Shown here one piece after another: positions 1-7,446 of a stretch of 64,000 bases of DNA. The notes beneath the pieces are model-generated. The model searched no databases. It was not told the origin of the DNA and saw only the letters and a program-made list of their open reading frames with translations. Source of the DNA: Desulfobacteraceae bacterium Eth-SRB2. GTDB lineage: Bacteria; Desulfobacterota; Desulfobacteria; Desulfobacterales; UBA11574. The stretch is from assembly GCA_004193595.1 (NCBI GenBank), contig RPGQ01000077.1, positions 74,091 to 138,090 of the forward strand, in the 5' to 3' direction. The position numbers were made by a program, and so were the translations under genes. Position 1 is the stretch's first letter. Every line of letters begins with the position of its first letter.

Positions 1-57
1 CTGACACCTGAAACCTGGACTGCTTGAGCTAAATCACCAACAATCTTGATTTACACC
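1..57. repeat. 3' end of dispersed MITE-like repeat (family A), cut by window start
   Basis: These bases match the right-hand ends of the two complete copies at 26144-26313 and 37201-37382, including the shared block CTAAATCACCAACAATCTTG followed by ATTTACACC. Only the right end is visible because the window begins inside the element. It carries no coding potential. It lies just upstream of the aminotransferase gene at 130. Confidence 0.75.
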
Positions 58-129
58 CATTAAAGGGTTAGCAGCCCGGATTAAAATTTTTCACCCGAAC
101 AGAACCAATTTCAGAACCGGTGGACCTAT

Positions 130-1269
130 ATGCTACGTTCAAAACTTCCCGATGTGGGACTTACCATTTTTTCGGTAATGACCCAGCTGTCCAATGATTA
201 TAACGCCATAAATCTTTCACAGGGATTTCCGGATTTTGATGTTCATCCTGATCTTTTAGATCTGGTGAATAAATATATGCGTTCCGGTCATAATCAGTAT
301 GCGCCCATGCAGGGCGTTCTGATTCTTCGTGAAAAAATCGCTGAAAAAGTAATGGAATTATATAACGCGGTCTACGATCCCGTATCTGAAATTACCGTGA
401 CATCCGGAGCTACCGAAGCATTATTCGCGGCCATCGCTGCGGTTGTCCATAACGGTGATGAGGTCATCGTTCTGGAGCCGGCATTCGATTCGTATGTGCC
501 GGCCATTGAATTAAACGGAGGAATTCCCGTATATGTTAAATTCAGGTTTCCAGAGTATGGTATCGACTGGGATGAAGTTAAGCAATCTGTAACGTCAAAG
601 ACCCGGCTCATTATCTTAAATTCACCCCATAATCCCACTGGAGCCGTATTATCGGGTGACGACATCGCTGCATTGAAACATATTGTCAAAGATACTAAAA
701 TTTTGATTTTGAGCGATGAAGTTTACGAGCATATTATTTTCGACGGCATCCGGCATGAAAGCATATCCCGCCATCCCGAGCTCCTTTCACGAAGCTTTGT
801 CATCAGTTCTTTCGGAAAAACCTACCATACGACCGGATGGAAAATCGGATACTGCCTTGCTCCGGCGCCTCTATCCAAAGAATTTCAAACAGTGCACCAG
901 TTTCTGACATTTGCATCCAATACGCCGATTCAGTTCGCTTACGCCGAATTCATGCGAAACAAAGATGTTTATCTGAACCTTTCAACCTTCTACCAAAAAA
1001 AGCGGGATAGATTTTTAAAACTCATTGAAAAATCCCGCTTTAAACCCATACCCTGTCACGGCACTTATTTTCAGATGCTCGATTATTCGGAAATTTCCGA
1101 TGAATCCGACATAAAATTTTCAAAACGGCTGATCATGGAACATGGGGTGGCTTCCATTCCACCGTCGGTGTTTTATCATCAAAAAGACGATCATAAGGTT
1201 CTGCGATTCTGTTTTGCCAAAAAGGATGAAACTCTGGACAAAGCTGCGGAGAAATTATGCAAGATTTAA
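130..1269 (+). CDS. Class I/II PLP-dependent aminotransferase, methionine aminotransferase (YbdL/KAT) type
   Basis: A 379-residue fold-type I aminotransferase. Visible family marks are the N-terminal NLSQGFPDF motif (about residues 28-36), the NSPHNPTGA motif near residue 165, the SDEVYEH aspartate/tyrosine pair near 198, and the PLP-lysine motif SSFGKTYHTTGWK near 233. The NLSQGFPDF start is typical of the YbdL/kynurenine aminotransferase group, which transaminates methionine and other bulky amino acids with 2-oxo acids. The stop overlaps the start of the omega-amidase gene by 13 bases, so the two are translationally linked. The pairing fits the known couple in which the aminotransferase makes the 2-oxo acid product and an omega-amidase clears the alpha-ketoglutaramate or ketosuccinamate formed when glutamine or asparagine is the donor. 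The substrate is inferred, not shown. Confidence 0.88.
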   Translation: MLRSKLPDVGLTIFSVMTQLSNDYNAINLSQGFPDFDVHPDLLDLVNKYMRSGHNQYAPMQGVLILREKIAEKVMELYNAVYDPVSEITVTSGATEALFAAIAAVVHNGDEVIVLEPAFDSYVPAIELNGGIPVYVKFRFPEYGIDWDEVKQSVTSKTRLIILNSPHNPTGAVLSGDDIAALKHIVKDTKILILSDEVYEHIIFDGIRHESISRHPELLSRSFVISSFGKTYHTTGWKIGYCLAPAPLSKEFQTVHQFLTFASNTPIQFAYAEFMRNKDVYLNLSTFYQKKRDRFLKLIEKSRFKPIPCHGTYFQMLDYSEISDESDIKFSKRLIMEHGVASIPPSVFYHQKDDHKVLRFCFAKKDETLDKAAEKLCKI

Positions 1270-2045
1270 AAACAACAATTATCCAGACCGAACTGGTCTG
1301 GGAGGATATTGAATCCAATCTGGCGGGTTTTGATGATAAGATTGATGCCATCATGGATGATACCCATCTTATTGTATTGCCGGAAATGTTTACAACGGGC
1401 TTTAGTATGAATCCCGCCGGTCTTGCACAAAACATGCAGGGCTCTGCCGTAAAATGGATGATAGAAAAATCACGGCAAAAACATGCCGATATAATGGGGA
1501 GTATTATCGTAAGGGAAGACGGCAAGTTTTTTAACCGATTGATATGGACAAATCCCCGGGGCGAGATCTTCACCTACGATAAACGACATCTATTTCGTAT
1601 GGCCGGTGAAGAAAAAGTATATCATGCCGGCCGTCAAAATATTACGGTTGAACTGCACGGCTGGAAGATCAGACCCTTTATCTGCTATGATCTTCGGTTT
1701 CCGGTCTGGACGCGAAATATCGAAAACCAGTATGATGCGGCCATATTTATCGCCAACTGGCCTGAAAGGCGATCCGTGCACTGGAAGTTACTGCTTCAGG
1801 CTCGAGCCGTTGAAAACCAGTGTTATGTTATCGGGGTCAATCGCGTGGGAACCGACGGAAACGGTCACCATTACAGTGGTGATTCTTCAATAATCGATCC
1901 CTTGGGTAACATTATATTCCAAAAGCAAAATAAGGCAATCACCTATACTGCCGAGCTGTCCTGCGAGACGCTGAAAAACGCCAGAGAATCCTTTCCTGTG
2001 TGGATGGATGCGGACAATGGTCTGATTGGTTCTATACAAATTTAA
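1257..2045 (+). CDS. Omega-amidase, nitrilase-superfamily carbon-nitrogen hydrolase (YafV/NIT2-like)
   Basis: A 262-residue nitrilase-superfamily hydrolase, full length for the family. The Glu-Lys-Cys triad is readable: Glu in VLPEMFTTGF (about residue 42), Lys in YDKRHLFRMAGE (about 110), Cys in FICYDLRFPVW (about 144). The sequence RMAGE after the lysine and the RFPVWTRN stretch after the cysteine are typical of YafV-like omega-amidases, which hydrolyse the terminal amide of alpha-ketoglutaramate. It overlaps the upstream aminotransferase gene by 13 bases in another frame. No signal peptide is seen; it should be cytosolic. Confidence 0.88.
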   Translation: MQDLKTTIIQTELVWEDIESNLAGFDDKIDAIMDDTHLIVLPEMFTTGFSMNPAGLAQNMQGSAVKWMIEKSRQKHADIMGSIIVREDGKFFNRLIWTNPRGEIFTYDKRHLFRMAGEEKVYHAGRQNITVELHGWKIRPFICYDLRFPVWTRNIENQYDAAIFIANWPERRSVHWKLLLQARAVENQCYVIGVNRVGTDGNGHHYSGDSSIIDPLGNIIFQKQNKAITYTAELSCETLKNARESFPVWMDADNGLIGSIQI

Positions 2046-2069
2046 TCCGTTCCGACAGCAGGGATTAAA
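2041..2069 (+). terminator. Possible hairpin terminator after the omega-amidase gene
   Basis: The stop codon region forms an 8-bp inverted repeat TTTAATCC / GGATTAAA with a 12-14 base loop. The right arm ends in an A-run rather than a T-run, so on the + strand it is a weak candidate; read from the other strand it would be followed by a T-run and could also end a leftward transcript. Confidence 0.3.
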
Positions 2070-2193
2070 AATGGTTCATCAGGCGCCTCTCGGATGGAAA
2101 GCTTGTATTTCAGATCTATAGCCAGACCGAGTGGGCTTCAGTAATGGTTTCTTCCACGGGAATTTGAGGCACCTTTGCTTATCCCCATTATTA

Positions 2194-2583
2194 TTACAGG
2201 AACTTAATATTTTTTGTGGCCGATTTTACTATAAATATACGTTCGTTGTTGCCGCTCAAATCAGCGGGTGTTATGAAAAAGCCCTTGCGATCGGGTGAAT
2301 AACCCAGAGCAAAACCGATAATTGACTCGCCATCATTAAAATCAACTGCAATCTTGCGTCCCGCCCCATGGAATTCATCATCATATTTTTTCTTATGATC
2401 CTTATCGCCTTTGAAATCCTTAACGAAAAACACCGCTTTTAATTCTTCAACATCAACTTGCTCAATCTTACCGTCCAAATGATGATTGAGGTGAAAGTGT
2501 GCCTTATTGGGGAATAAATCACTGGTATTACCCTTAATTATGGCACCGTCTTTAAATCGTACGACCACCTTATTGGATTGCAT
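2194..2583 (-). CDS. Conserved hypothetical protein (DUF6982-like, beta-rich)
   Basis: A 129-residue protein with the look of a small beta-barrel: it opens with VVVRFKDGAIIKGNTSD and repeats the pattern in the second half as IAVDFNDGESIIGFALGY. I recall proteins of this kind in many Desulfobacterota genomes, where they are annotated as hypothetical or DUF6982; that family assignment is from memory and moderate. No catalytic residues, membrane segment or signal peptide are seen. It is transcribed alone, leftward, between the omega-amidase and the CMD-family gene. Function unknown. Confidence 0.7.
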   Translation of the reverse strand: MQSNKVVVRFKDGAIIKGNTSDLFPNKAHFHLNHHLDGKIEQVDVEELKAVFFVKDFKGDKDHKKKYDDEFHGAGRKIAVDFNDGESIIGFALGYSPDRKGFFITPADLSGNNERIFIVKSATKNIKFL

Positions 2584-2714
2584 AAGCCCCTCATATAATC
2601 TGTTATCCTTTATGATAACAATTTGAAATTACAGCATTAAAATTAAATCTTGTGGGTGTAAATTTCCAGTGTTTAACATATCCCCTTTTTTTCCTTTTCG
2701 ATCTTCTGTTTTTT

Positions 2715-3044
2715 TCAAACGTCCATTTCATCAAGAACTTCCAAAACAATCGTTGAAGTATAAGCAATGGCAGGGCCTCCCGCCATCAAAATAGAGATTC
2801 CCGTTGCTTCCAGAATTTCTTCACGGGACACCCCCATTTCAACAGCCGCCTTAATATGTGTTCGGATGCAAGGTTCGCAGCGCAGGGCCACTGAAACCGC
2901 TACCATCATCAGTCTCTTGGTTCTGGCATTCAATACGCCGTCTTTGGTCACTTGGTCACGCAGGACTCCGAAGGCGTTCGCCACGTTGGGTAGTTGCTCT
3001 TTTAACAACTCCATCCCGTCTTCCAGAGTATATTTCTTTCCCAT
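2715..3044 (-). CDS. Carboxymuconolactone decarboxylase (CMD/AhpD-like) family protein
   Basis: A 109-residue CMD-family protein. The redox motif CEPCIRTHIKAA (a CxxC followed by His three residues later) is the AhpD-like active site, preceded by the usual helix LNARTKRLMMVAVSVALR. Proteins of this family act as small disulfide reductases or peroxidase partners; the true substrate cannot be told. The start at 3044 (MGKKYTLED) was chosen over an upstream in-frame start at 3128 because a strong purine-rich ribosome binding site GAAGGAAGGAGA lies just before it. Both cysteines are Cys codons here, although some delta-group AhpD-like proteins use selenocysteine. Confidence 0.85.
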   Translation of the reverse strand: MGKKYTLEDGMELLKEQLPNVANAFGVLRDQVTKDGVLNARTKRLMMVAVSVALRCEPCIRTHIKAAVEMGVSREEILEATGISILMAGGPAIAYTSTIVLEVLDEMDV

Positions 3045-3158
3045 GGATTCTCCTTCCTTCTCTTTTTGAAAATGATTTCCGATGCGTTTTTTCGCGCCGG
3101 TGTTCAGATTCTCGGCAATGACAACCACTCGACCATAATTTGTCTAAATTTTGGGAAC

Positions 3159-3485
3159 TTATTCCTCTGACTCACAAATAGTGAAAAGCCACCATCTATC
3201 GCTCTTGCGTCCACCGCGAAACTGCCTATCGAAATAGATCTTCATCGTGGTGTTGGAAGTTGTGGCGACCTCGAACCAGTGCTTGCGAACATATAACTCG
3301 GGACTGCCGTGGCGACATTTCCCGGTTTCACGCCAGGTACGCAGTAGAGCCGCAATCTTAATGGCTCGACCTCGCCACACGAACTCACGCGGGAGTCCGG
3401 GCTCCCCGACGGCCATGCGCGAGGTGTCACCTGTGGCAACCACAGGTCTGATGACTTCACTGACGAATCGCTCAGGCATGATCAC
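3159..3485 (-). CDS. DUF6504-like hypothetical protein
   Basis: A 108-residue protein with aromatic- and basic-rich motifs: FVWRGRAIKI, LRTWRETGKCRHGS, YVRKHWFEV, MKIYFDRQFRG and RWWLF. The combination FxWRGRxY... WxxTG ... KIYFDRQ ... RWWL is what I associate with the DUF6504 family, which in other bacteria often neighbours mutasome or SOS genes; no such neighbour is present here. The local base composition is visibly richer in G+C than the flanking genes, which may point to transfer. Function unknown. Confidence 0.6.
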   Translation of the reverse strand: MIMPERFVSEVIRPVVATGDTSRMAVGEPGLPREFVWRGRAIKIAALLRTWRETGKCRHGSPELYVRKHWFEVATTSNTTMKIYFDRQFRGGRKSDRWWLFTICESEE

Positions 3486-3786
3486 TGCTTGGTTAGCCTA
3501 ACCAACAAACCCCATATTTAGCACGCTTTGTCTTTTATTAATAGGCGGTTAATACGGTCACTTACCGGAATCAAATCGATATTATAGCCGATTACAAAAA
3601 CCCTTCAATCCACGTAACCCATAGAAACCATGTGGTAATAGTAAAATTTTTAAAAATACTGTATCAAAGTAACGAATGTTGTCAAGCTTTGTGGATAGCC
3701 AAGATGATAAAAGGGTTAACAAATCTATAAAGTTATATTAAAATAGAAACAAACTTGTTCTTATGAGTCACGACGAGTAGGTGAAT

Positions 3787-4851
3787 ATGATTACAATCGA
3801 TGGCAGTCAGAAATCAGGTTCCGGAACCATAGTAAGAGATGCCGTTCCTTTTTCAGTCTTAACAGGAGAGGAACTTTTTCTCACAAATATCAGGGCCAAT
3901 CGCCACAAGCCCGGATTGAGGGCACAGCATCTGCGGGGGATTGAAGCATCCGCTCACATTTGCCACGGCAAACTGGCGGAAGCGACAATCGGCTCGAAAG
4001 AAATCCGATTCAAGCCCGGTAAAGGAATTCGTGGCGGCACATTACAGTGGGATATCGGAACGGCGGGTTCTGCAACCATGTTGGCCCTCAGCGTTATACC
4101 TTTAGCACTCTTCGCCGATAAACCTTCCCGTTATGAGATCACGGGCGGACTTTTTCAGGACTTCGCTCCATCAATTTATCACGTCAAATACGTGTTGTTA
4201 AGGATTTTGGAAACAATGGGTATCAATGTCCATATAAAAATTATCCGGCCAGGTTATGTTCCCATGGGAAAGGGTCAGATCCAAGTGAAGGTCTTTCCCG
4301 TAAAAAACACCATCAAACCGCTCATACGGGTTGACCGGGGAAAAACCACCGGCATAAAAGGCATTGCTCTTTCTTCACTGCTCCAAAAGAGAAAAGTCTC
4401 CGACAGGATGGCAAAAGAATGTCAAAGACGGTTAAAATCCAAGGGATATGTTCCGGATATTGAAATTTTTTATGATAATAAAAACAATCCGGTTTATCCA
4501 AGGACATCCATTCAGGCCGGAGCGTCCCTGGCAATTTGGGCCGAAACAGATAGCGGTTGCCTCATGGGATCTGATATGGCCGGCGCACCGGGCAGGTCCG
4601 CCGAATACATCGGGAAAAAAGTGGCCAATCACCTCATCCAAGTCCTTGAAACTCAAGCAACGGTTGATGAACATGTAGCCGATCAGCTCATACCGTTCTG
4701 TGGGTTGGCCCATGGGTGGAGTTCGTATATAATACCCCAAATGACAGACCATATTAAAACTCGACTGTGGCTGGTGGAAAAGATGCTCGGTGCGAAAACA
4801 GAAGTGAAAGAGAATAAACTCCGTGTTAAAGGAATAGGGTACCGGCGGTAA
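3787..4851 (+). CDS. rtcA: RNA 3'-terminal phosphate cyclase
   Basis: About 354 residues, normal length for RtcA, which converts an RNA 3'-phosphate to a 2',3'-cyclic phosphate using ATP through a covalent enzyme-AMP intermediate. The N-terminus ITIDGSQKSGSGTIVRDA is the RtcA family opening, and RANRHKPGLRAQHL and GGTLQWDIGTAGSATM are family signatures. The catalytic histidine is expected in VDEHVADQLIPF near residue 297. I prefer the ATG at 3787 to the GTG at 3781 because GTAGGTG precedes it. There is no rtcB, archease or rtcR beside it, so it is not in the classical rtcBA operon; regulation is not visible. Confidence 0.9.
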   Translation: MITIDGSQKSGSGTIVRDAVPFSVLTGEELFLTNIRANRHKPGLRAQHLRGIEASAHICHGKLAEATIGSKEIRFKPGKGIRGGTLQWDIGTAGSATMLALSVIPLALFADKPSRYEITGGLFQDFAPSIYHVKYVLLRILETMGINVHIKIIRPGYVPMGKGQIQVKVFPVKNTIKPLIRVDRGKTTGIKGIALSSLLQKRKVSDRMAKECQRRLKSKGYVPDIEIFYDNKNNPVYPRTSIQAGASLAIWAETDSGCLMGSDMAGAPGRSAEYIGKKVANHLIQVLETQATVDEHVADQLIPFCGLAHGWSSYIIPQMTDHIKTRLWLVEKMLGAKTEVKENKLRVKGIGYRR

Positions 4852-4881
4852 CCTCTGGCTATTTTTGTTAAATTAAACGGA

Positions 4882-5217
4882 TCAGATGTGAAATCTCGCC
4901 CGTATGGTGGGGTAACGCAGTATTGTGTTTAAAGCTTTTTCATCCACGAATTTTCCCATAACATAGAGCCTGATTTTTTTGCTTCTGGGGAATTCCGTCT
5001 TTAAAAGGGTTTTGAGAATTTTTTTCAGTTTGTCAGGCTTTATTAAAAACCTATCCTTAAAATAACCGTCCTCAATAACCAAAAGTTTCTTTTCATCTAT
5101 TTTAACAATGATGACAGTTCTATTGCGCTTATAAGTCTTTAGATCTATATAGTGTCCTAAAGGGAGCTTTTCCAATCTTTCACAGATAGTGTCAATTATC
5201 TTTGTTTTGTCAACCAT
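4882..5217 (-). CDS. Hypothetical protein, 111 residues
   Basis: A 111-residue, lysine-rich, cytosolic-looking protein (KLPLGHYIDLKTYKRNRTVI, then alternating hydrophobic and charged residues). I do not recognise the family. It lies convergent with rtcA, with a gap of 30 bases, and is followed on its 5' side by a solo REP-like sequence at 5274-5312. It has even codon use and no frameshift, and is likely a real gene of unknown function. Confidence 0.55.
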   Translation of the reverse strand: MVDKTKIIDTICERLEKLPLGHYIDLKTYKRNRTVIIVKIDEKKLLVIEDGYFKDRFLIKPDKLKKILKTLLKTEFPRSKKIRLYVMGKFVDEKALNTILRYPTIRARFHI

Positions 5218-5273
5218 CAGGCATGTCTCAATATTCTAATATTCCTGCGGCCAGATCCCCATTCACCGCCCTT

Positions 5274-5312
5274 AGATAAAATAGAAATTTATTATATTAG
5301 GAGCGTCGCGCC
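5274..5312 (+). repeat. Solo REP-like sequence matching the transposase end at 13155
   Basis: The stretch starting AGATAAAATAGAAA and continuing to TTAGGAGCGTCGCGCC matches the right end of the REP-associated transposase region (13155-13199: AGATAAAATAGAAAC ... TTAGGGGCGTCCCGG) with few changes. It is an isolated copy without a transposase and sits between the 4882-5217 gene and the hydratase-family gene. Confidence 0.6.
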
Positions 5313-5359
5313 AGACTCATCAATTTAGAGTTGTGAATATTCTGCATGAACATCCAATT

Positions 5360-6424
5360 TTACAGTTTCAAATCCAGATCTTTGACCGCTTCTATGGTTT
5401 CCGGCTGCCAACGGGGATTGCCATCCTTGTCTACCAAACGCGCCCTTACACCTTCAACATAATCGGGATGATTCAGAATAAAACGCGCCGCTGAGAGTTC
5501 CGTCTGAAAAACCTCTTCAAGAGAAAGATGCTCGTTGTGCCGTAAAAGTTTCAGGGTCACCACCAGTGCCGTGGGAGATCTTTCCGCCAGCCGATCAAAG
5601 ACCTGGTCGCAAAGGCGGGTTTGTATACTGCATTGTCTCAGCGATTCTATGATTTCTACAAGAGAGCTTTTTCCTTTAAAATAGGTTGCCACCCATTCGT
5701 CCATATCGGTGTTGGCGGTAATGTCCTTTTTAAAAAATGGATCAAGTGCCGAGGCCAGCTGCTTTGCACCCTGGTTCCTCGAACCCGGCAGGTTTGTCTC
5801 ATATCCTTCCAAAATATTTATCAGTTCCGGCAGCCGATCCCATGGCAACAAATGGGTTGCAAACCCCACACGTACGGTTTCGGCTCCCTTCATTTCATAG
5901 CCAGTCAGCCCCAGATACTCGGGATAACCTGCAGGGCATTTGTCAAACATCCAACCGGTTGAGCCCACATCCGGGAAAAAACCGATTCTGGTCTCCGGCA
6001 TGGCCATACGGGTGCGCTCTGTGGCCACTGCCATGTCCGCCGAAGCTGTCAGCCCCAGTCCTGCCCCCATGGTGATTCCGTCGGCAATAACGATCACCGG
6101 TTTGGGAAACCCATGGAGCCGCAAGAGCATATCGTACTCTTGTTTAAGAATCAGATCTGCACCCAAGGCGCTTTTCTGCTGAATGGCCCGGGCCAGTGCC
6201 TTAACATCTCCACCGGCGCAAAATCCTCTCTCACCGGCGCCATAAAACAGGACGAACCGGTAGCGTTCATCGGCTTCTATTTCGTCCAGGGCTTTCTGGA
6301 TTGAACGGATCATTTCAAGGTTGAGGCTGTTCAACGCGCGAGGACGGTTGAGTACGATGCTCATCATCCCATGCTGCCGTCGAATCAGGACTTCCGATTT
6401 TGGCTGAACGTTTATTTCATTCAA
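5360..6424 (-). CDS. Enoyl-CoA hydratase/isomerase family, 3-hydroxyisobutyryl-CoA hydrolase type
   Basis: A 354-residue crotonase-fold protein, the length of the HIBYL-CoA hydrolase group rather than the roughly 260-residue enoyl-CoA hydratases. Family marks: SIVLNRPRALNSLNLEMI, the first oxyanion-hole motif GERGFCAGGDVKAL (about residue 69), the second motif ADGITMGAGLGL (about 116), and PETRIGFFPDVGSTGWM (about 143) with the Glu and Asp typical of hydrolases. The C-terminal RARLVDKDGNPRW is also characteristic. The likely role is hydrolysis of 3-hydroxyisobutyryl-CoA or a related hydroxyacyl-CoA. The first codon appears to be TTG (6424); an ATG overlapping it is out of frame. Its 5' 300 bases are repeated inverted at about 11792-12085. 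Confidence 0.82.
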   Translation of the reverse strand: MNEINVQPKSEVLIRRQHGMMSIVLNRPRALNSLNLEMIRSIQKALDEIEADERYRFVLFYGAGERGFCAGGDVKALARAIQQKSALGADLILKQEYDMLLRLHGFPKPVIVIADGITMGAGLGLTASADMAVATERTRMAMPETRIGFFPDVGSTGWMFDKCPAGYPEYLGLTGYEMKGAETVRVGFATHLLPWDRLPELINILEGYETNLPGSRNQGAKQLASALDPFFKKDITANTDMDEWVATYFKGKSSLVEIIESLRQCSIQTRLCDQVFDRLAERSPTALVVTLKLLRHNEHLSLEEVFQTELSAARFILNHPDYVEGVRARLVDKDGNPRWQPETIEAVKDLDLKL

Positions 6425-6439
6425 TTCTTTTTAGCTCCA

Positions 6440-6658
6440 TTAATCAGACAGATAGTACTCTACAGTTGAAACAACTCTGATTTTTTTAATGTGGGGATTA
6501 TTTTTGTCCCGATTATTAATTGAAAATTGCCCTTGTCTTGCCTTTTTTATTTTTCCTAACTTACTGTTAGAATCCTTTGCGAATTTCTCGGCAACTTCTC
6601 TTGCTTTAGTTGTGGCCTCCTCCAATAATACACGGTCGCGTTGAGTACCGGGTTATCT
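6440..6658 (-). pseudogene. C-terminal fragment of a SIMPL (DUF541)-domain protein
   Basis: About 70 residues that match, from memory, the C-terminal end of COG2859/SIMPL-domain proteins: GTQRDRVLLEEATTKAREVA, then KDSNSKLGKIKKARQGQFSI and a final RVVSTVEYYLSD. The intact proteins are about 230-250 residues with an N-terminal signal anchor, so roughly two thirds are missing. The reading frame is open to 6658, where it runs into the 3' end of the lipoprotein gene (stop at 6653) in another frame, so the break point is at the lipoprotein stop. It has no start of its own except an internal ATG. Most likely a remnant left by a deletion. Confidence 0.55.
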
Positions 6659-7129
6659 GTTCTCCAATTCTTCCATTGCCTTTTCGCATTTCTGTGCAAA
6701 CGAGGGATGATTCACCCCTCGGCGCTTGTCCAGTTGACGGATGAACGCCGCGTCTTCCTTCTTGCCAACATGTGCAAGTATTTTAACACATTCTAACCTG
6801 AGAAAGGCAAAGGGGTCCGCAACTCCGGTTTGATAACAATCCTTGGCGTATCCCCTCCCGTCATAGTTGAATGATAGAAATTTTTTCAAGTTTTCCCTGA
6901 CAATAGCCTTTTCGTGATTGGTCAGGTTTTCCGGGTGGATGGCGTTCAGAAGGACCACGTTGTCCTGATATCGTAGAGGCTCTCGCGAAAGGAAAAGCCT
7001 GTCAAAGGAACTTGTGAAGTCCGCAGGCAGAGCCGCGCGTTTTGAGTTCTTATCCGGAGGTGGCTCCTTGACGTCCGGGCTGCAACCGAAAAAGAACACC
7101 GCCAGAAGCATGATCAGATATCTCTTCAT
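6653..7129 (-). CDS. Small lipoprotein with HEAT-like C-terminal half
   Basis: 158 residues. The N-terminus MKRYLIMLLAVFFFGC is a signal peptide with a lipobox cysteine at residue 16, followed by a proline- and lysine-rich linker, so the mature protein is predicted to be a membrane-anchored lipoprotein. The second half (ADPFAFLRLECVKILAHVGK, then DAAFIRQLDKRRG) has the helix pattern of HEAT-type repeats. The specific family is not recognised. It is divergent from the radical SAM gene at 7447 across a 317-base gap. A frameshifted inverted copy lies at about 11095-11560. Confidence 0.7.
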   Translation of the reverse strand: MKRYLIMLLAVFFFGCSPDVKEPPPDKNSKRAALPADFTSSFDRLFLSREPLRYQDNVVLLNAIHPENLTNHEKAIVRENLKKFLSFNYDGRGYAKDCYQTGVADPFAFLRLECVKILAHVGKKEDAAFIRQLDKRRGVNHPSFAQKCEKAMEELENR

Positions 7130-7446
7130 TTTCCCAAAGATAACGAGACACGAAATGAGCGGAACCCCCCGACTTGGGAAAAATGATGACAGGTCCTTTG
7201 CATCATTATTTATCGTTATGTGTTTAACGTAAGTTTTAAACGTGTTATCTATTATATCTCGATGTTCCTGTGGCCTATTCCTTTTGACATTAGTAGAAAT
7301 TCCGTTTATTCACAAGGTGTAATAATTGTACTAAGAAATATTTAACGCTTAATAAAAATTGTGAAATTTATGCACGGATTATTAGGAATTCTATGGATTC
7401 TATCATCACAAATAAAGGTTTGCCACGTCCCTCTGGGTAAGCAACA
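7130..7446. other. Divergent intergenic region between lipoprotein and radical SAM genes
   Basis: 317 bases, A+T-rich toward the right, holding the divergent promoters for the leftward lipoprotein and the rightward radical SAM gene. An inverted repeat TTTTCCCAA (7132-7140) / TTGGGAAAA (7173-7181) is visible near the lipoprotein end. I see no clear -35/-10 pair or riboswitch. The whole region is repeated inverted at about 10790-11093. Confidence 0.4.
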
